Positions 60,639 through 64,000 of a stretch of DNA of 64,000 nucleotides are shown here, piece after piece (position 1 is the first letter of the stretch; the number at the start of each line of letters is the position of its first letter). The notes beneath the pieces were generated by a model. That model was given only the letters and a program-made list of their open reading frames with translations. It was not told the DNA's origin and did no database searches. The stretch lies in contig JALNWK010000010.1 of the NCBI GenBank assembly GCA_023230925.1, forward strand, positions 1-64,000. Reading direction: 5' to 3'. Made by a program: the position numbers and the translations under genes. Origin of the DNA: Limnochordia bacterium. Its GTDB lineage: Bacteria; Bacillota; Limnochordia; DUMW01.

Positions 60639-61574
60639 ATGAGGATCCATAGCCGGATGTGGCTCTTATTGCCTTTAGTTGTGCTTGTCGGCATTGGCTT
60701 GTACCGTTGTAGGCCAAGCAGGGTACCAGAACGAGCTCCATTGATCAATCTATGGTGGGCAAAGGAAGACAAGCTAATTCAGTTGGATCTTGAGGAGTAT
60801 GTGGCAGGAGTCGTGGCGGCGGAGATGCCAGCATCATTCCAAGAGGAGGCCCTCAAGGCCCAGGCGGTGGCGGCAAGAACTTTAGCACTATGGTCCTTAG
60901 CCCAAAGTCGTCGCCTGCCGGAGCATCCCGACGCACAGTTGTCTAGTGACTATCGGGTGGACCAAGCTTGGCTATCCAAAGACGAGCTTAAGGAACGCTG
61001 GGGTATATGGGGCTACCTCCGTAATTGGACAAAGATTCGTAAGGCGGTAAGTGCTACTGCCGGAGAGGTTTTGATTTACCAGGGGAACTACATTTTCCCA
61101 GCCTACCACTCCACAAGTGGGGGCAGGACGGAGGATTCCGGAAACTACTGGACTAGCAATTTGCCCTATCTGGTGAGTGTGGATAGTCTCTACGAGAGTC
61201 ATTCCCCTTGGTTTGAGCATGTAGAAAAGAGGTCCGTCGCTACAGTTCGGGCTAAGTTAGCTGAGGCTTTAGGGGTATCCCTAGGGGAATCATTGATCAT
61301 AGTGGTGACCAAACGGTTTCCATCGGGAAGAGTCTGCGAACTCATGGTTAACGGGAGAACCATGAGTGGACGGCGGCTACGGGAGATACTGGAGCTGCGC
61401 TCTAGTTGGTTTAGTGTGCAGCAGACTTCATCAGAACTAGTATTTACCGTAAAAGGCTACGGCCATGGAGTGGGTATGTCCCAGTATGGTGCCGATGGAT
61501 ATGCGCAACGTGGGTGGAGTTACCAACAGATCCTATCCCATTACTACCAGGGAGCGTCATTGGTAGTGCGGTAA
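60639..61574 (+). CDS. SpoIID/LytB-domain protein
   Basis: A 311-residue membrane-anchored lytic transglycosylase-like protein related to SpoIID, which thins peptidoglycan during engulfment. An N-terminal helix (LLLPLVVLVGIGLY) precedes the SpoIID domain: EEYVAGVVAAEMPASF with the catalytic Glu, LKAQAVAARTLAL, YHSTSGGRTEDS, and GYGHGVGMSQYGADGYA at the end. It may be the sporulation protein itself or a vegetative paralogue; no spoIIQ or spoIIIA genes are adjacent. ATG 60639 has GGTGGGAGTGAG upstream. Confidence 0.88.
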   Translation: MRIHSRMWLLLPLVVLVGIGLYRCRPSRVPERAPLINLWWAKEDKLIQLDLEEYVAGVVAAEMPASFQEEALKAQAVAARTLALWSLAQSRRLPEHPDAQLSSDYRVDQAWLSKDELKERWGIWGYLRNWTKIRKAVSATAGEVLIYQGNYIFPAYHSTSGGRTEDSGNYWTSNLPYLVSVDSLYESHSPWFEHVEKRSVATVRAKLAEALGVSLGESLIIVVTKRFPSGRVCELMVNGRTMSGRRLREILELRSSWFSVQQTSSELVFTVKGYGHGVGMSQYGADGYAQRGWSYQQILSHYYQGASLVVR

Positions 61575-61648
61575 GCTGGGGAGGAGTTGACGGATGGGAT
61601 TACCCTCCCTGTGGAATATTTAAGAATGAAGACCAGAAAGGGGGAAGT

Positions 61649-61671
61649 AAAGGGCCGTACTACGGCCTTTT
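61649..61671 (+). terminator. hairpin with T-run before trxB
   Basis: AAAGGGCCG-TACTA-CGGCCTTTT, a 9-bp stem ending in T residues, lies only 9 bases before the likely trxB start. It ends the spoIID-like transcript or attenuates trxB. Confidence 0.6.
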
Positions 61672-61679
61672 GCAGGCCT

Positions 61680-62603
61680 ATGGGTGATATGTTAGATGTT
61701 GTCATTGTTGGTGGAGGACCCGCTGGATTTACTGCTGGTTTGTATGCCGGGCGAGCTGGGCTTAAGTCAGTGATAGTAGATAACGGAGCGGGTGGTCAGT
61801 TGTTCGGTTCGTCTATTGTGGAGAACTATCCTGGCTTTGTGGAGCCGATTAGTGGACAAAGCTTAAGTCAACTCATGCAGGATCAAGCCCTGAAGTTCGG
61901 TTGCCCGGTGGAGTACGATCAGGTCGAAGGGATCGTTTTAGACGGTAAAGTAAAGCTAGTTAAGGGTATCAACAAGACTTACAATACCAAGACGGTGATT
62001 ATTGCTACGGGGGCTTCGGCACGAAAGCTTGGTGTGCCTGGTGAGCAGGAATTTCAAGGTCGGGGTGTATCCTACTGCGCAACCTGTGATGGGGCCTTTT
62101 TCAAGGACAAGCCCATCATTGTGGTGGGTGGTGGAGATTCGGCTTTGGAAGAAGCTTTATTCCTTTGTCGCTATGGAAGCAAGGTGACTGTTGTTCACCG
62201 CCGTCAACACCTGCGGGCTACTTTTCATATTCAGGAGTTGGCAAGAAAGAACGACAAGCTGTTTCTTCAGCTGAATACTGTAGTTGATGCCATTGAAGGA
62301 ACGGATGTGGTTGAACGGGTACGTTTGAAGGATGTAGTAAGCGAAGAGATCACCTATCAGGAGGCTGCTGGTGTATTCATGTACGTAGGTCAAGAACCTA
62401 ACAGTTCCTTGGTTAAGGAATTGATTACCCTCGATGAGTATGGGTACATTGTGGCAGATGCGGACACGACACAGACTAACGTTCCTGGGATATTCGCTGC
62501 GGGGGATGTCAGGCAGAAGACTTTGCGACAAGTGGTGACCGCCACATCTGACGGTGCGATTGCGGCCATGGCCGCCAGTCGGTATGTTGAACAGAATTGG
62601 TAG
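61680..62603 (+). CDS. trxB: thioredoxin reductase
   Basis: This NADPH-dependent flavoenzyme reduces thioredoxin. The FAD motif VVIVGGGPAGFTAGLYAGRAG begins near residue 6, the redox pair is in YCATCDGAFFKD, the NADPH motif is VVGGGDSALEEALFL, and the closing FAD contact is FAAGDVRQKTLRQVVTATSDGAIAA. The start is placed at ATG 61680 or 61689 (307 or 304 residues). The longer frame from TTG 61587 would run through a terminator-like hairpin and lacks homology there. It lies downstream of the spoIID-like gene on the same strand. Confidence 0.93.
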   Translation: MGDMLDVVIVGGGPAGFTAGLYAGRAGLKSVIVDNGAGGQLFGSSIVENYPGFVEPISGQSLSQLMQDQALKFGCPVEYDQVEGIVLDGKVKLVKGINKTYNTKTVIIATGASARKLGVPGEQEFQGRGVSYCATCDGAFFKDKPIIVVGGGDSALEEALFLCRYGSKVTVVHRRQHLRATFHIQELARKNDKLFLQLNTVVDAIEGTDVVERVRLKDVVSEEITYQEAAGVFMYVGQEPNSSLVKELITLDEYGYIVADADTTQTNVPGIFAAGDVRQKTLRQVVTATSDGAIAAMAASRYVEQNW

Positions 62604-62676
62604 CAGACACGTAAGCAGAGCATAGCATCATTTCATTTTCTGTATGAACCGCTACCACAGTATAGAAGGAATTAGG

Positions 62677-62704
62677 GAAGCTGCAAGAGGAACCATGCAG
62701 CTTC
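62677..62704 (+). terminator. terminator-like hairpin after trxB
   Basis: GAAGCTGCA (62677-62685) pairs with TGCAGCTTC (62696-62704). The tail TCTATC is only weakly T-rich. Confidence 0.5.
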
Positions 62705-62983
62705 TCTATCAAGACCCTATAGTGAGTTTGTCTACTGCTTGTGGAAATTGGAACGTCTATGGGAGTGTTTAGAGTGTTCCTGTTTTCCCTCCCCTTCCGT
62801 TAAATATGATAGAATCATAGTGATATCAAAGGTGGCCCCTTGCTGCGATTATATAGGGCCATCTAGTAGGAGTATTCCTCTCCACAAGAAAGGTTTGAGG
62901 AGAAGAGGATTGGACCGTGACAGGGCATATTTGGTATCAGAAGGAGGAAGCGGAGTAGTCGTGGTGTCATCTGGACTATATCT
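62705..62983. other. leader region of cysK
   Basis: No gene is recognised. A 9-bp stem, AGGTGGCCC (62830-62838) with GGGCCATCT (62856-62864), lies in the probable untranslated leader. A -10-like TATGAT or TAGAAT is near 62805-62815, without a clear -35 box. Confidence 0.4.
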
Positions 62984-63898
62984 GTGCTAGCAGTGAAGAA
63001 AACAAGTATTATTGATTGTGTAGGAAAGACTCCCCTGGTCAAATTGCAGAAGACAGGTGGTTTACCCAGTGCAGAGATCTGGGCTAAAGTTGAGGGGCTC
63101 AATCCCTCAGGGAGCGTGAAGGATCGGACTGCTTTGGCCATGGTTCTTGATGCGGAGGAATCGGGAAAGCTCAAGCCCAAGGGGACCATTGTGGAGCCTA
63201 CCAGCGGTAACACCGGTATAGGACTTGCGATGGTTGCCGCCTCCCGGGGATACCGACTGATTTTGACGATGCCTGAGACCATGAGTAGCGAACGACGTAC
63301 CCTTTTAAGTGTCTACGGGGCGGAGCTGGTGCTAACGCCCGGTAAACTGGGCATGAAAGGGGCAATCGAACGGGCGGAGGAGCTGGCGAAACAACATCCC
63401 GAGTATTTCATGCCACAGCAATTTGAGAACCCTGCAAATCCAAAGATTCACGAACAGACTACCGGTCCGGAGATTTATGAGGGGATGGGTGGAGACTTGT
63501 CCGCGTTTGTGGCCGGGGTTGGAACAGGGGGGACCATTACAGGGGTAGCACGCTATCTAAAAACGAAAAACCCGAGTATAAAGATTGTGGCTGTTGAGCC
63601 TTCCGGTTCGCCGGTGTTATCCGGAGGACAATCAGGGCCTCATGGGTTGCAGGGTATTGGTGCTGGTTTTGTGCCTAAGACACTGGATCCTAGCCTGCTT
63701 GATGAGGTAATTACAGTTTCCGATGAGGCGGCTCTGGATGCTTGCCATTTTCTAGCTCAGGAGGAGGGTATTTTGGCAGGAATCTCCTCTGGAGCGGCCC
63801 TACATGCGGCCACCTTGGTGGCAGGAAGACTCAAGAAGGAGCAGAAGGTGGTTGTATTACTTCCTGATAGCGGAAGCCGTTATTTAAGCATATTGTAG
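62984..63898 (+). CDS. cysK: cysteine synthase A (O-acetylserine sulfhydrylase)
   Basis: This PLP enzyme makes cysteine from O-acetylserine and sulfide. The PLP lysine is in NPSGSVKDRTA, the substrate loop is EPTSGNTGIGLAM, the PLP phosphate loop is GVGTGGTITGVARYL, and the C-terminal conserved block is LAGISSGAAL. It has 304 residues. Starts at GTG 62984 or GTG 62993 (MKKTSIIDCVGKTPLV) are possible, and neither has a clear ribosome site: AAGGAGG at 62941 is about 37 bases away. Confidence 0.94.
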   Translation: MLAVKKTSIIDCVGKTPLVKLQKTGGLPSAEIWAKVEGLNPSGSVKDRTALAMVLDAEESGKLKPKGTIVEPTSGNTGIGLAMVAASRGYRLILTMPETMSSERRTLLSVYGAELVLTPGKLGMKGAIERAEELAKQHPEYFMPQQFENPANPKIHEQTTGPEIYEGMGGDLSAFVAGVGTGGTITGVARYLKTKNPSIKIVAVEPSGSPVLSGGQSGPHGLQGIGAGFVPKTLDPSLLDEVITVSDEAALDACHFLAQEEGILAGISSGAALHAATLVAGRLKKEQKVVVLLPDSGSRYLSIL

Positions 63899-63925
63899 TT
63901 GCTGATGGTACAAGGGGTGAGGAGT

Positions 63926-64000
63926 GTGCTTTGTGATGTAAACCTACTACCTGAGGAATTAAGGGCGAAATGGCAGAAGCTCCTGCAACGGTTACAGGCA
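63926..64000 (+). CDS. start of an unidentified gene, cut by the window edge
   Basis: An open frame begins at GTG 63926 with AAGGGG 8 bases upstream and runs to the end of the window (25 codons). In-frame ATG 63905 and GTG 63917 are alternatives. The visible product, with VNLLPEELRAKWQKLLQRLQA, is helical and cannot be identified. Confidence 0.5.
   Translation, partial: MLCDVNLLPEELRAKWQKLLQRLQA

Noticed and set aside
1..64000. CRISPR array, insertion sequence or prophage
   Set aside because: No regularly spaced repeats, transposase or phage genes were seen on either strand.

Overview
The window looks like a chromosomal segment of an anaerobic, endospore-lineage Firmicute. Support comes from strong AAGGAGG-type ribosome binding sites, frequent GTG and TTG starts, sigma-A promoters, a cggR-led glycolytic operon, the clpX-lonB-lonA order, a gerM-like/murI/rph/rdgB cluster known from Bacillus, and SpoIID, GerMN and SPOR proteins. 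I cannot name the species. The gene set would suit an uncultured clostridial or Limnochordia-like lineage. Several exported proteins lack any anchor: a 540-residue beta-rich protein ending in Phe, an unlipidated solute-binding protein and an AMIN amidase. They raise the possibility of a two-membrane envelope, but that is inference.

Region 1-9.7 kb: the glycolytic operon cggR-gapA-pgk-tpiA-gpmI-eno, with a promoter and a palindromic operator in front, intergenic hairpins, and a terminator after eno. Then secG, an MFS permease that converges with it, and smpB-ssrA (tmRNA) on the minus strand.

Region 9.7-26.6 kb: an ABC-2 exporter operon with an unknown single-pass exported protein, nadE, a CofE-family protein carrying an inserted domain, a CBS/DRTGG-containing family II pyrophosphatase, the exported beta-rich protein, a cell-wall amidase, a GerMN protein, murI-murD, and rph-rdgB.

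Region 26.6-40.6 kb: seven tRNA genes (Pro, Gly, Arg, His, Arg, Lys, Leu) with recognisable promoters, then protein quality control (tig, clpP, clpX, lonB, lonA) interrupted by a small lipoprotein, an exported protein of unknown function and a D,D-carboxypeptidase, and finally argF.

Region 40.6-48.2 kb: an accessory carbohydrate-type island. A LacI-family regulator is followed by a DUF4874/DUF4832-type exported protein, a solute-binding protein without permeases, and a small exported carbohydrate-binding-like protein. Three LacI-type operators (core TGTAATCGAT) punctuate the island; two share an identical 16-mer. A secreted endonuclease/exonuclease/phosphatase-fold protein follows behind a perfect-consensus promoter and a separate inverted repeat.

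Region 48.2-64 kb: a 1-kb gene-free stretch rich in hairpins, then valS-folC-SPOR protein, a minus-strand pair of HgdB/DUF2229-type proteins without their usual ATPase, an FAD oxidoreductase/acetyl-xylan-esterase-like operon, a broken Fic gene, spoIID-like, trxB, cysK, and the start of a further gene at the right edge. I saw no insertion sequence, prophage or CRISPR array.
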